Positions 44,265-53,328 of a stretch of 64,000 nucleotides of DNA are shown piece after piece (the stretch's first letter is position 1; each line of letters begins with the position of its first letter). The position numbers were made by a program, and so were the translations under genes. Source of the DNA: Cohnella baijiui. Its GTDB lineage: Bacteria; Bacillota; Bacilli; Paenibacillales; Paenibacillaceae. Under the pieces are notes generated by a model, which worked only from the letters and a program-made list of their open reading frames with translations, was not told the DNA's origin and did no database searches. The stretch is from NCBI RefSeq assembly GCF_020731285.1, contig NZ_JAJFOW010000004.1, positions 1 through 64,000 of the forward strand. Direction: 5' to 3'.

Positions 44265-44582
44265 ATGAACGAGCCGTATTACGCGGTCATCTTCACGAGC
44301 CGGCGTACGGAAGGGGATCGCGGCTACGGCAGCATGGCCGACCGGATGGAGGAGCTGGCGAGGCGGCAGCCGGGCTTTATCGGCGTCGAGAGCGTGAGGG
44401 ACGCGTCGGGCGCCGGCATCACCGTCTCCTACTGGTCCAGCCTCGAGGCGATCGCGGACTGGAAGCGCAACGAAGCGCATCGGGTCGCCCAGGAGAAGGG
44501 CAGGGAGGTCTGGTACGAGAATTACACCGTCCGGATTTGTAGGGTCGAGCGGGAATACGCCTACGATAACGAGCAAGGCTAA
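44265..44582 (+). CDS. Antibiotic-biosynthesis-monooxygenase (ABM) family protein
   Basis: 105 residues of the dimeric alpha/beta ABM fold. Typical stretch: ELARRQPGFIGVESVRDASGAGITVSYWSSLEAIADWKRNEAHRVAQ, with the Trp-Lys and His of the family. Such proteins are heme- or quinone-related, or small housekeeping enzymes. The ATG at 44265 is preferred because GGAGAAAGG lies before it; the earlier in-frame ATG codons (44235, 44253) have weaker sites. Monocistronic. Confidence 0.78.
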   Translation: MNEPYYAVIFTSRRTEGDRGYGSMADRMEELARRQPGFIGVESVRDASGAGITVSYWSSLEAIADWKRNEAHRVAQEKGREVWYENYTVRICRVEREYAYDNEQG

Positions 44583-44670
44583 GCGGCACGCGGCCAAGTC
44601 TTCTGGGAGACGAAACGGCTGGGGAAGGGCGATGAACCGGTCGGCGGCGGGCAGTAGCGGCGGGTCCTGT

Positions 44671-44852
44671 ATATGAAAAATCATATCCATGAGGCCCGAA
44701 ATCGAGATATTCGGCGAACCGATATGAAATTTCATATTGAATGGGTGATTTTTGCGAGTTTCTGGGCCATTCTATTCGAAAAATCATACTGAGTAACGGG
44801 TGCACTTCTGAAACGAGATCGGGCACGCAAGCGACAGGGAGCAAAATGTTCC
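44671..44852. repeat. Palindrome group, about 51-bp spacing
   Basis: ATATGA-AAAA-TCATAT (44671-44686), ATATGA-AATT-TCATAT (44722-44737), a decayed ATTCGAAAAATCATAC (44774-44789) and GGAGCAAAATGTTCC (44838-44852). Unit starts are 51 and 52 bp apart for the first three. The fourth matches the dyad type of the 14911-15382 array, linking the two loci. Confidence 0.7.
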
Positions 44853-44909
44853 TTATTGACGAGCCCGTGTTCGGCATCCATCGCCATGCGCCAGTTGAAG
44901 AAAAAGAAG

Positions 44910-44949
44910 AAATGGCGGCCTAGGGATCCCCCTATCGGCCGCCATTTCT
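44910..44949. terminator. Terminator of the MFS gene
   Basis: AAATGGCGGCC / GGCCGCCATTT, an 11-bp perfect stem. It lies about 15 bp past the stop of the leftward MFS gene. Confidence 0.7.
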
Positions 44950-44960
44950 GCATACGACGC

Positions 44961-46154
44961 TCAGGAGGCCGACGAAGCGGACTCTCGTCCGGCCGCCGTC
45001 CCTCGCTTGGCGAGCAAGCCGCCGGCCAGGAACAGGCCGAGCGAGAGCACAAGGCATGCGCCCGCAAACGCGCCGATCGCCGAGAAGCCGCCGAGCTGGA
45101 CGTAGAGCAGGCCGGCGAGCCAGGCGCCGAGCGTATTGGCGCCGTTCATCGTCGCGTTGGCGAGGCTGGAGATGGTGCCGCGAATGGAGGCGTTCAGCGA
45201 CGTAAGCCCCGCCATGACGATCGGGAAGATCACGCCGAGCACCGTGTTGATGACCAGATAAGCGGCGGTCACGCCGGAGAGTCCGCCAAGATGCGGCATC
45301 CCCGCATAGAGCGCCACGAGAGCCGACATGCCGATGGTGACGGCGCCCGCGGCGCCGAGCTTGCGCGTCGCCAAGGCGCTGATCATGCTTCCCGCAAGCG
45401 TGCCGAGGCCGAGGAACATCATGACGGTGCCGAGCTGGCCGATCGACAGGCCGAAGCGATCGGTCATCCACTTGCCGGCAAAGGCGAAGGCGGTTCCGCT
45501 GCCTAAGTGAAGGAGCAGGTACGCGAGGAAGCCGCTCCGTGCTTTGCCGCTCTGCAGGAGCGGGGCATACCGGCGCAGGATCGACGTTCGCTCGGCACGA
45601 GGCGCGCCGGGCTTCATGTCGGGCAGCAGGCGGAAGGCGAAGGCGGCAAGCACGAGTGCCCCGCCCCCGATCGCCCAGAAGGGGGCGGACCAGCCGCCGG
45701 CCGCGAGCCAGCTGCCAATCGGCACGCCCAGCGCCTGCGCGGCGGCGAGGCCGCCGAAGGCGACGCCCATCGCCTTCGGCACGCGTGCCGGCGGAAGGAC
45801 GGCGGGGATGGACGCCCATACCTGCGGCGCGGTGAACGCCGCGCTGACGCCGGCGAGCAAACGGAACAGGCACATCGTCCAAAAGCCGTCCGCGAAACCG
45901 CATAGAATCGTCGAAACGGCGAAGCCCAGCAAGCCGCACAGCAGCACCGTCCGGCGGTTCCAGCCGTCGGACAGGGGGCCGGCGATCAAGGCGAAGACGG
46001 CGGAGCCGAGCGTATAGGCGCCGACCATCCAGCCGGCGATGCCTACCGGCATGCCGAACTCGTGCTGCAGCGTCGGGAGCAGGGGCGAGATGAGGAACGT
46101 ATCGGTGCCGATCAGGAACATGATGAGGAAAAACAGAACGATGTGGCGGCGCAT
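44961..46154 (-). CDS. MFS drug/metabolite efflux transporter
   Basis: 397 residues, 12 predicted membrane spans, DHA1 type. Motif A lies in the loop after span 2 (AGPLSDGWNRRTVLL) and span 1 carries FLIGTDTFLISPLLPTL. AAGGAGGGATC stands before the ATG at 46154; the ORF could be extended upstream but only through non-conserved sequence. Divergently transcribed from a WYL-domain regulator 120 bp away, which may control it. Substrate unknown. Confidence 0.85.
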   Translation of the reverse strand: MRRHIVLFFLIMFLIGTDTFLISPLLPTLQHEFGMPVGIAGWMVGAYTLGSAVFALIAGPLSDGWNRRTVLLCGLLGFAVSTILCGFADGFWTMCLFRLLAGVSAAFTAPQVWASIPAVLPPARVPKAMGVAFGGLAAAQALGVPIGSWLAAGGWSAPFWAIGGGALVLAAFAFRLLPDMKPGAPRAERTSILRRYAPLLQSGKARSGFLAYLLLHLGSGTAFAFAGKWMTDRFGLSIGQLGTVMMFLGLGTLAGSMISALATRKLGAAGAVTIGMSALVALYAGMPHLGGLSGVTAAYLVINTVLGVIFPIVMAGLTSLNASIRGTISSLANATMNGANTLGAWLAGLLYVQLGGFSAIGAFAGACLVLSLGLFLAGGLLAKRGTAAGRESASSAS

Positions 46155-46275
46155 GGCCGATCCCTCCTTGGGCAGTTGCTGGATGATTCGATCATAGCTC
46201 ATAATGGTGACAGCATCTGTCATCGACTGTACGGACCGAGATCGGAAAGGGAAGAAGAGGAAAGGAGGCCGCCCC

Positions 46276-47220
46276 ATGCCCAAATCCAAACGGCTGATGG
46301 AATTGATGATGACGGTGAACCGAAAACGGAGGTTTAAGGTTCAGGAGCTTGCCGACGAGTTCGGCGTGTCCAAGCGGACGATTTTGCGGGATCTGCAGGA
46401 GTTGAGCGAGCTCGGAGTGCCGCTCTATTCGGAAGTCGGACCGCACGGGGGATATCAGGTGGTGCGGGAACGGGTGCTGCCGCCGATCGCCTTTACGGAG
46501 GGAGAGGCCGTGGCGATGTTTTTTGCGGTACACGCGCTGCGCCATTACTCGTCGCTGCCCTTCGAGGCGGAGTCCGCGTCCGCGCTGAACAAGTTCTATC
46601 TGCACATGCCAGGGGACGTGCGGGATCGGATCGACGCCATGAAGGACCGGATCGACTTCATCGCACCGACCCGCTGGCGCGACGCGCCTTACTTGTCCAT
46701 CCTGCTCGACGCGGCTGTCGACCGCAAGGTGCTGGAGATCGAGTATGAGTCCAAGGAGGACGGGGCGAGCTGCCGCAAAATACAGCCGGTCTGCCTTTAC
46801 GCGAACAACGGCTACTGGTACTGCACGGCTTATTGCTTTCGGCGCGAAGGCTTCCGCGTGTTCCGCTGCGACCGGATCCGCGAGGCGGCGTACGACGCCT
46901 CGGGCACGGAGCCGCTCGATCTGGGCGACGTCCGCCTGAGCCGCCGGGAAGCGGCCGCTCCGCGGGATCCCGTCCGGCTGCGCGCCGAGCTGACCCCGGC
47001 AGGCGTTCAGCGCTGCGAGGCGGAGCTGTGGCTCGCGCCGATGCTGCGCATTCGCGAGGACGGCAGCGGCGCGATCGACCGGGAGGTGCCCCGCGACGAT
47101 ATGCCGTTTTTCGCGGAGTTCATGATCGGATTGGGGGACGGGGTGGTCCTGGAGGAGCCGGCCGAGCTGAAGGACGCGATCCGCAAGCGGCTGACGGAGC
47201 TGATGGCCCGCTATTCATGA
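46276..47220 (+). CDS. WYL-domain transcription regulator
   Basis: 314 residues. N-terminal helix-turn-helix of HTH_11 type is KRRFKVQELADEFGVSKRTILRDLQELSELGVPLYSEVGPHGGYQV. The WYL domain (about residues 140-230: DRKVLEIEYESK, IQPVCLYANNGYWYCTAYC, FRCDRI) and a C-terminal WCX domain follow. WYL domains sense small ligands or nucleic acid. AAAGGAGGC precedes the ATG at 46276. It probably controls the divergent MFS gene. Confidence 0.85.
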   Translation: MPKSKRLMELMMTVNRKRRFKVQELADEFGVSKRTILRDLQELSELGVPLYSEVGPHGGYQVVRERVLPPIAFTEGEAVAMFFAVHALRHYSSLPFEAESASALNKFYLHMPGDVRDRIDAMKDRIDFIAPTRWRDAPYLSILLDAAVDRKVLEIEYESKEDGASCRKIQPVCLYANNGYWYCTAYCFRREGFRVFRCDRIREAAYDASGTEPLDLGDVRLSRREAAAPRDPVRLRAELTPAGVQRCEAELWLAPMLRIREDGSGAIDREVPRDDMPFFAEFMIGLGDGVVLEEPAELKDAIRKRLTELMARYS

Positions 47221-47410
47221 GGCGGTGCGCAGGTCGCGGCGAAGCCGCTATGCTCGAGGCGCTTCGGTCGATCCAAGAGCCAACCTTCGCGTAGCCGTCG
47301 CCTGTTCGGCTATAATCAATCTCTGCCTTTTCTTCCTGCCCTTGGACCAGTATGCTGGGGAAAAGAAGGGTTGGGCGGCTGAAGTCCGCCCGAACGAGAG
47401 GAGCAGCCTT

Positions 47411-48214
47411 GTGACGAACGAAGACAACGAACGGCTCGGGGAGCGCGAAGACACGGTGCTGTCCCCCGATAAATCGGTGATTCGCCGGGAGGATGCGGTG
47501 CTTCGCCCCTCGGGTCCGTGGACACCGAGCGTTCAGGCGCTGCTGCGTTATTTGCCTGAGGCGGGCTTTACCGCTTTGCCGAGCGTGCTCGGGACCGGGA
47601 CGGACGAGCAGGGCAATGAGACGCTTAGCTATATCGAAGGGGAATTCATCCACCCCGGCCCGTGGAGCGACGAGGCGCTCCAGGCCGTCGGCGGCATGCT
47701 GCGCCTGCTGCACGAAGCGGGAGCCGCATTCGATCCCGGCGCGAAGGCCGAATGGAAGCCGTGGTTTTTGCGGGAGCTGGGAGGTCCGCGGTACGTTTAC
47801 AGCCACGGCGACGTGGCGCCGTGGAATACCGTCGTACGGGAGGGCTTGTCGTTCGCGCTGATCGATTGGGAGTTCGCCGGCCCCGTCGATCCGCTGATGG
47901 AGCTCGCGCGGGTATGCTGGCTCTTTCCCCAGCTGCACGACGATGACGTTGCGGGGCGGGTGGGGCTGCCGTCGCTGGACGTCCGCGCGCGACAGCTGCG
48001 GCTGCTGGTGGAGGCCTACGGCGCCTCTATCGCCGAGCGTCAGGGCTTGTACGACCGCATTCTGGAGGTGGTCGTGCGGGAGACCGCCGAAGAAGCGATC
48101 GAGCTTCAGGCGACCCCGGACAGCGAGGGGCCGCTGTGGGGAATCGCATGGCGGGCTCGGGCCGCCTCCTGGATCCTCCGCCACCGCGTCGTCCTGCAGC
48201 GGGCGCTGGCCTAG
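47411..48214 (+). CDS. APH-family phosphotransferase
   Basis: 267 residues, aminoglycoside/choline kinase fold with a short N-lobe. Catalytic loop YSHGDVAPWNTVV and metal motif FALIDWEFAGPVDPLMELA are intact. The GTG at 47411 follows GAGAGGAGC; the frame extends upstream but without a ribosome binding site. Its TAG overlaps the TAG of the convergent response regulator gene: the shared CTAG gives both stop codons. Substrate unknown. Confidence 0.75.
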   Translation: MTNEDNERLGEREDTVLSPDKSVIRREDAVLRPSGPWTPSVQALLRYLPEAGFTALPSVLGTGTDEQGNETLSYIEGEFIHPGPWSDEALQAVGGMLRLLHEAGAAFDPGAKAEWKPWFLRELGGPRYVYSHGDVAPWNTVVREGLSFALIDWEFAGPVDPLMELARVCWLFPQLHDDDVAGRVGLPSLDVRARQLRLLVEAYGASIAERQGLYDRILEVVVRETAEEAIELQATPDSEGPLWGIAWRARAASWILRHRVVLQRALA

Positions 48215-48810
48215 AGCCAGCCTTTGTTCTCCGCGATCGCGACGGCGTCGATGCGGGTTTTGGCCTCGAGCTTTTGCAATATTTCGGAGATGTAGTTGCG
48301 GACCGTCGCCGGAGAGAGGTAAAGGAGGCGGCTGATCTCGGCGACGGTGTGTCCCCGTTTCAGATAAGTCAGCACCTCGGTCTCGCGCGGGGTGAGCGGG
48401 TTTGTGTCCTCCCGCATCGCAAACGTCAGATGCGGGCTGAACACCCGCCCGCCTGCGTGGATTTTGCGCAAGGCTTTGGCCAGCTCGGTCACGGGGGCCT
48501 CCTTGAGCAAATAGCCTTGAACGTCCGCCTGAACGGCACGCTGATAATACCCGCCGCGGGCGAACGTGGTGACGATGGCGACCTTGCACGGATGGCCCTC
48601 CGCGCGCAGGATTTCCGCCACCTCCAGTCCGCTCCGCAACGGCATCTCGATGTCGAGGACGGCGATATCGACTTCGCGGCCGCGGATGAGCGCCAGCGCT
48701 TCCTCGCCGTCATCCGCCTCGCCGACGACCTCGATATCGTCCTCCATCCCGAGCAGGCGGCTGATCGCCCCTCGGAGCATGCCTTGATCTTCCGCGATGA
48801 TGATCTTCAT
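48211..48810 (-). CDS. NarL/DesR-type response regulator
   Basis: 199 residues. Receiver: Glu-Asp at the acidic site (IIIAEDQGMLRG), phospho-acceptor Asp in DIAVLDIEMP (about residue 54), switch Thr in IVTTFAR and Lys in YLLKEAP. C-terminal LuxR helix-turn-helix: LTPRETEVLTYLKRGHTVAEISRLLYLSPATVRNYIS. Overlaps the kinase gene by four bases (ATGA). Very similar in layout to DesR of B. subtilis, which controls the lipid desaturase gene in the cold; no desaturase is visible here. Confidence 0.85.
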   Translation of the reverse strand: MKIIIAEDQGMLRGAISRLLGMEDDIEVVGEADDGEEALALIRGREVDIAVLDIEMPLRSGLEVAEILRAEGHPCKVAIVTTFARGGYYQRAVQADVQGYLLKEAPVTELAKALRKIHAGGRVFSPHLTFAMREDTNPLTPRETEVLTYLKRGHTVAEISRLLYLSPATVRNYISEILQKLEAKTRIDAVAIAENKGWL

Positions 48811-49904
48811 CCGATCCCCTCCGCCATCGCTGGCCTGTCGATTTTCGGCACGGTGATCGTCACGCTCGTTCCGTTCGCTTGATCGGACGCCCATTCGAGC
48901 TTACCCTCGATCAGCAGCAGCCGCTCTTTCATCCCCAGCAGTCCGTTGCCGAATCGAGCGAGCCGTCCGCGATCCTGCGCGATGCCGGTTCCGTTGTCCT
49001 CCACGCGAAGCTTGAATGAGCCGGGCTCCTCGCGGAGCGTCGCCGTGCACCGGTCGGCTCCGCTGTGCTTGATGACGTTAGTCACGCATTCGCGCAAGCA
49101 CATGCCCAATATATTTTGGACGACGGGCGCGGCCTTTAGGGAAGGGTCGTGCACCGCTTCGAAGGAGATGCCCGCCGACTGGAAAATCTCGCAGGCCTGC
49201 CGGAACTCCTCGGCGATGTCGATCGCCTGCATGTCGCTGATCAGCTCGCGGACCTGGAGCAGCGTCGAGCGGGTAATCCGCTGCACGTCACGCGCCTCCT
49301 CGGCCGCTTGATCCGGGTGGGCGTCGATGAGCCGCTCGACCAGCTCGCTCTTGAGCGTGATCAGCGACAGCTGATGCCCGAGCGTATCGTGCAGGTCCCT
49401 GGCGATCCGCTGCCGCTCCTCTTGCTTGACGAGACGGGCGATTTCGTCGTTGGCCTCGCGCAGCCGGTCGCGGTTCTCGCAAGAGATCTGGTACAGCTTC
49501 ATGATATAAGGGGCGGCGGCTATCGCCAGGATTATGGGCAGCCATGCGAAGCGCCATGACCAGTCTTCCTGTCCGTAAGCCGCGAAGGTCGCCGCGCCGA
49601 AGCTAACGAGCAGGATTCCGACCATCCAGCCGATTCGGCGATAGGTCGGAAGCAAACTCATGGAGATCGCCGGGTACAAGCCGAGGCTCAGCCACCAAGG
49701 GCCTTCGATCCAGCCGATCAGCGATACCGCCGCGATCTGCGCGACGATATACCCCTCCCGGCGCTTGGCGTCCATGTAGCTCTGCCGATACGCGGCGGCG
49801 AACAAGACGAAGAGCAGCATTTCCAGCCACGCCGGCCGGAACGGCCAGAAAAACAGGTAGAGGAACGGGAGGAGCAGCGGGGCCAGCATCAACCACTTTC
49901 TCAC
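48807..49904 (-). CDS. DesK-like sensor histidine kinase
   Basis: 365 residues. Five or so membrane spans (residues about 5-155), a coiled linker, then the HisKA_3 motif EERQRIARDLHDTLGHQLSLI with the phospho-His, and a HATPase_c domain (ECVTNVIKHSGA, VEDNGTGI, FGNGLLGMKERL). The motif order follows B. subtilis DesK closely. Starts with GTG at 49904 after AGGAGGCGA. The signal could be membrane state or cell-envelope stress; DesK-type role is inferred by similarity only. Confidence 0.82.
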   Translation of the reverse strand: MRKWLMLAPLLLPFLYLFFWPFRPAWLEMLLFVLFAAAYRQSYMDAKRREGYIVAQIAAVSLIGWIEGPWWLSLGLYPAISMSLLPTYRRIGWMVGILLVSFGAATFAAYGQEDWSWRFAWLPIILAIAAAPYIMKLYQISCENRDRLREANDEIARLVKQEERQRIARDLHDTLGHQLSLITLKSELVERLIDAHPDQAAEEARDVQRITRSTLLQVRELISDMQAIDIAEEFRQACEIFQSAGISFEAVHDPSLKAAPVVQNILGMCLRECVTNVIKHSGADRCTATLREEPGSFKLRVEDNGTGIAQDRGRLARFGNGLLGMKERLLLIEGKLEWASDQANGTSVTITVPKIDRPAMAEGIG

Positions 49905-49969
49905 GCGCGTCGCCTCCTGTCATCCCGGGGTTTGAATGTATCGTACCACGGGATCGGCTTTCGTTCGAG

Positions 49970-50344
49970 CTACTTTCCCGTACTACGGCGAAGACGGTTC
50001 GGAATGAGCGAGACGGAGATTCCTACGACGAGCGCGTGGATCGGCGCCGCGATATCGCCGACATGCGGCTCGGGCGGATAGGCCCAGTCCAGGAGCGACA
50101 GCAGCGTACCGAAAGCGATGGCGATCCAGGCGTAATGCAAGCCGGGGCGGGCCGTTTTCCGGCGGAGCCAGGCGTAGAGCGCCGCGCCGATCAGATTGAC
50201 GAGGACGGAGACGACCAGGATGGACACCGGATTCAACTGAACAAAGCGATATCCCGTCAGCGAGGTGAGCAAGAAATAGAGGAGAACGGCGGCGATGCCG
50301 GCGATCAGACCCGCATATAGGCCGACCCAAGCGACGCGTTTCAT
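49970..50344 (-). CDS. DUF6069-like small membrane protein
   Basis: 124 residues with four hydrophobic segments: LYAGLIAGIAAVLLYFLLT, SILVVSVLVNLIGAALYAWL, YAWIAIAFGTLLSLLDWAYP and IHALVVGISVSLIPNRL. The layout matches the DUF6069 family of unknown function. It stands just upstream of the DesK-like kinase on the same strand, 65 bp away. AAAGAAGGG precedes the ATG. Confidence 0.65.
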   Translation of the reverse strand: MKRVAWVGLYAGLIAGIAAVLLYFLLTSLTGYRFVQLNPVSILVVSVLVNLIGAALYAWLRRKTARPGLHYAWIAIAFGTLLSLLDWAYPPEPHVGDIAAPIHALVVGISVSLIPNRLRRSTGK

Positions 50345-50439
50345 GGCAATCCCTTCTTTCGTTTTTTTCTCAGCATATCGAAGGGCCGGATTGCGTTGAA
50401 GTGATGAATATCATGTACAAGGCTGAGGAGGTCAACGGA

Positions 50440-51018
50440 ATGCACGAAGGATTGACGGCGATGCGATTGGAGACGGAAAGGCTCTCGATTCGACCTTATC
50501 GGATGGAAGACTTGCAAGAGTCGTTCGCGCTGATGCAGGACCCGGCATTGTTCGCCTATATGCCGTTGGACGTCATGCCGCGAGAGGCGTACGAGGGGCT
50601 GTTCGCGTGGCTGATCGACAGCTACCGGACGCCGTTCGACGGACCGTTTAAGTACTCGTTCGCCGTTCGGAGCCGGGAGACGGGCGCGATGATCGGTTGG
50701 TGCGGGGTCGGCGTGCTGGACTTCCTCGCGCCGGACAAGGAGTTGTATTACCTCATCGGCCGCGAGCATTGGGGCCGAGGCTACGCGACCGAAGCGGCCG
50801 GCGCGCTCGCGGCGTACGCCTTCGGCACGATCGGGCTGTCCCGTCTGTACGCCAAGGCCGATCCGCGCAACGCGGCCTCGCTTCGGGTGTTCGAGAAGCT
50901 CGGCTTTGCGTTTGACCGCGTGCTGGAGGGCTTGACCGGCGACGACGAGGCGTGCAACGGCGAGCTGCTGTACGTGCTGGGGCGCGGCCGGTTCGAGGCG
51001 TTCGAGATATCCGAATAA
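50440..51018 (+). CDS. RimJ/RimL-type GNAT acetyltransferase
   Basis: 192 residues. GNAT motifs: LETERLSIRPYRMEDLQESFALM at the N-terminus, acetyl-CoA loop REHWGRGYATEAAGAL, and NAASLRVFEKLGFAFD at the end. Acetylates an amine of unknown identity, by family often ribosomal protein N-termini or small molecules. GAGGAGG lies 11 nt before the ATG at 50440; the ATG at 50401 is less favoured. Confidence 0.85.
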   Translation: MHEGLTAMRLETERLSIRPYRMEDLQESFALMQDPALFAYMPLDVMPREAYEGLFAWLIDSYRTPFDGPFKYSFAVRSRETGAMIGWCGVGVLDFLAPDKELYYLIGREHWGRGYATEAAGALAAYAFGTIGLSRLYAKADPRNAASLRVFEKLGFAFDRVLEGLTGDDEACNGELLYVLGRGRFEAFEISE

Positions 51019-51023
51019 AACGC

Positions 51024-51055
51024 AAAAGGAGCTGCCTGCGGGCAGCTCCTTGGCG
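51024..51055. terminator. Bidirectional terminator
   Basis: AAGGAGCTGCC / GGCAGCTCCTT, 11-bp perfect stem with TGCG loop between the convergent GNAT and fucosidase genes. Confidence 0.85.
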
Positions 51056-51075
51056 TTGCGGACCCGGCGCTCCCG

Positions 51076-52530
51076 TCACGCCTGGCGAAAAACCACGACG
51101 GGCGCGACGACATTCCGAAGCTCCCGGGCAAAGACCAGGGTCGTGACGTCTCCCTCGCGCGATATCCGTACCGGGCTCCCGTCGGCCAGCAAGAAGGCTT
51201 CGCCGTCGAGAGGCGTTTCTTTTACGCGAAGCTCCGTCCCGCTAAATGTGCTCAGGATCATCAGATAAAGGCAGCCGTCCTTCCGCGTAAATCGGATCGC
51301 CTCCCCCGTTTCGGCGGTCGCTTCCGCCCGCGTCCAAGGCCGCGTGCCGTAGACGGCTTGTCCGTTTCGCCCCAGCCACTCTCCGAATCGGGACAACCGG
51401 TCGAGCTGTTCGGCGGGGATTTGGGCATCTTCGCCGCGCGGCCCCACGTTCAGCAGCAGGTTGCCGTTTTTGGACGCCGCATCGAGAAAATCAAACAGCA
51501 GCGTCTCGAAGGAAGCATAGTCCGCTTCGCCCTCGTTGCGGTTGTAGCCGAAGGAATTGCCGATTCCGCGCGTCATTTCCCACTTTTTTGCCTGAATGTC
51601 CGAATATTTCGTATACTCCGGCGTCGCGAAATCGCTGTGCGGAATGGCGGGCTGCACGAGAGCGGAGTGGATATCGGGGTTTTTCTTGATCATCGCTTTG
51701 ACCATCATGTCCATGAGGGCGCGCACGGGTTTGAGACCCATGAATTTCGCGCTTGCCGTCGCGTGTTTCCAGCGGTCGTTAACCACGCCGTCGGGCACGG
51801 CTTCGTAGTAGTAGGCGAACAAACGGAACAGCGCGTCCAGATCGCCGGGCCAGCAAATATCGTTCCAGAGAATATCCGGCCGGTACCGCCGGATGAGCTC
51901 GCGAACCTGGGCGTCGGCATAGGCCGGATAATCGCCCCCGGGCGTGGAGAAGGAATAATCCATGAACGTCTTGGAAATTCTACGCCGAAACGTCCAGTCG
52001 ATCCCGCCCGAATAATAGATGCCGAATCGCATGCCTTCCCGGCGGACGGCTTCGGCGAATTCGCCGATCAAGTCGCGAGGGCTGAACCAGTCGCGCTCGT
52101 GCGGATGGGGCACCTCGGTCGGCCACAGGCAGAAGCCGTCATGGTGCTTGGACACGATGACCACGTACCGGGCTCCGGCGTCGCGAAAGGTTTTCGCCCA
52201 AGCGGCCGGGTCCCACCGGCTCAGTGCCTCCATGAACATCGGTTTGAACCCTTGATAAGGCATGTCGCCATACTTGTCCCGATGGTATCGGGCGGATGGC
52301 GACCGAGGGTCCTTGATCGCGTTCCAGTAGCCTTCGGAATAGGGATAATTCAGCAAGGCCCGGTCGTAGTCCGTCTTGAGCGTCTCCGCCAGACTGCCCA
52401 AAGGCGCAAAGCCGGGCACCGAAAACAAGCCCCAGTGAATGAAAATGCCGAATTTGGCATCCTCGTACCAATCCGGAACCGGGTGGCGATTCAGAGACGA
52501 TTGGGTGGGTTGATACGGTGTATGGCTCAT
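51076..52530 (-). CDS. GH29 alpha-L-fucosidase
   Basis: 484 residues without a signal peptide, so cytoplasmic. GH29 features: WYEDAKFGIFIHWGLFSVPGF at the N-terminus, AGARYVVIVSKHHDGFCLWPT, and DILWNDICWPGD, where the Asp after Asn occupies the nucleophile position. The family more often has WFDGxW; the Asn-Asp-Ile-Cys variant is notable. A C-terminal beta-sandwich follows. AAAGGAGG stands before the ATG at 52530. It overlaps the MerR regulator gene by four bases, so the regulator and enzyme are made together. Confidence 0.85.
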   Translation of the reverse strand: MSHTPYQPTQSSLNRHPVPDWYEDAKFGIFIHWGLFSVPGFAPLGSLAETLKTDYDRALLNYPYSEGYWNAIKDPRSPSARYHRDKYGDMPYQGFKPMFMEALSRWDPAAWAKTFRDAGARYVVIVSKHHDGFCLWPTEVPHPHERDWFSPRDLIGEFAEAVRREGMRFGIYYSGGIDWTFRRRISKTFMDYSFSTPGGDYPAYADAQVRELIRRYRPDILWNDICWPGDLDALFRLFAYYYEAVPDGVVNDRWKHATASAKFMGLKPVRALMDMMVKAMIKKNPDIHSALVQPAIPHSDFATPEYTKYSDIQAKKWEMTRGIGNSFGYNRNEGEADYASFETLLFDFLDAASKNGNLLLNVGPRGEDAQIPAEQLDRLSRFGEWLGRNGQAVYGTRPWTRAEATAETGEAIRFTRKDGCLYLMILSTFSGTELRVKETPLDGEAFLLADGSPVRISREGDVTTLVFARELRNVVAPVVVFRQA

Positions 52531-53309
52531 AAGGACTGATCCTCCTTTGGGGACGCCGGACGGCATTGGACCGCCAGGTCGATAAAAGGCTGAGAAGCCT
52601 CCATCAATTCGCGGTCCCCTTCGGGCCACCGTTCCCGGTCGCGCTGCACTTGGGCGAAAGCATCGATATGCTCGGCTTCGCCCCCGGTTGCTTCCGCGAC
52701 CATCTTGAGCCAATCCTCGGCCAGGCTCTGCGCGGCCGGATCCTCGGGCTGCGCCCCGGCCTCGGCCAGCGCTACCGCTCTAAGCGCCAATTTTCTCCAC
52801 GTGTGATACAGGTCGAAGGCATCTTGTTTGTTCGAGAATTGCTTGCCGAACACGCCATTCTGATCTTCGTTAAACGGATATCCTCGCCAGTCCGTCAGAT
52901 TGCTGTTTCTTAACGTTCGGATAAAGCCGGTCAGCAGCTGCCAGGAGGGATGGTTCCCTGTGGCGATGGAAGTCCGGCAGGCTTCGATCGCCGCCAAGCC
53001 GGCGTGCGCGTCTTCGATTTTCCGATAGAGAGCGAGCTCCTGCTCCTGAAGGATCCGGGTCATCTCCGACGGCTCCGGATGCGCGACTACTTTGCCTCTT
53101 ATTTCATGCAGAGAAAGGCCCAGCGATTTGTAGAAAAGGATCTGCTCCAGGATGAACAGGTCTTCCTCGGTATAATAACGTCGCCCCCCGGCCGTACGGC
53201 CGCTTGTAGGCAACAGCCCGATGTTGTCGTAATGCTGCAGCGTTCGAACGGAGACGCCCGCGGCCGCAGCCAGCTCGCCCACCGTATAAATCGCTTCCGT
53301 TTCATCCAT
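52527..53309 (-). CDS. MerR-family (TipA-like) regulator
   Basis: 260 residues. MerR helix-turn-helix YTVGELAAAAGVSVRTLQHYDNIGLLPTS, wing GGRRYY, dimerisation coiled coil, then a C-terminal TipAS-like ligand domain of about 130 residues (WRKLALRAVALAE, AQSLAEDWLKMVAEATGGEAEHIDAFAQV). GGGAGGTGAG precedes the ATG at 53309. It heads the fucosidase operon under a promoter with the 19-bp spacer that MerR proteins untwist. The inducer is unknown. Confidence 0.85.
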   Translation of the reverse strand: MDETEAIYTVGELAAAAGVSVRTLQHYDNIGLLPTSGRTAGGRRYYTEEDLFILEQILFYKSLGLSLHEIRGKVVAHPEPSEMTRILQEQELALYRKIEDAHAGLAAIEACRTSIATGNHPSWQLLTGFIRTLRNSNLTDWRGYPFNEDQNGVFGKQFSNKQDAFDLYHTWRKLALRAVALAEAGAQPEDPAAQSLAEDWLKMVAEATGGEAEHIDAFAQVQRDRERWPEGDRELMEASQPFIDLAVQCRPASPKEDQSL

Positions 53310-53328
53310 GCCTCTCACCTCCCTTTTT

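Larger units (their letters stand above)
44583..44960. other. Gene-free region with palindromes
   Basis: Between the ABM protein and the convergent MFS gene. Contains the palindrome group at 44671-44852 and the MFS terminator. No gene seen. Confidence 0.6.
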
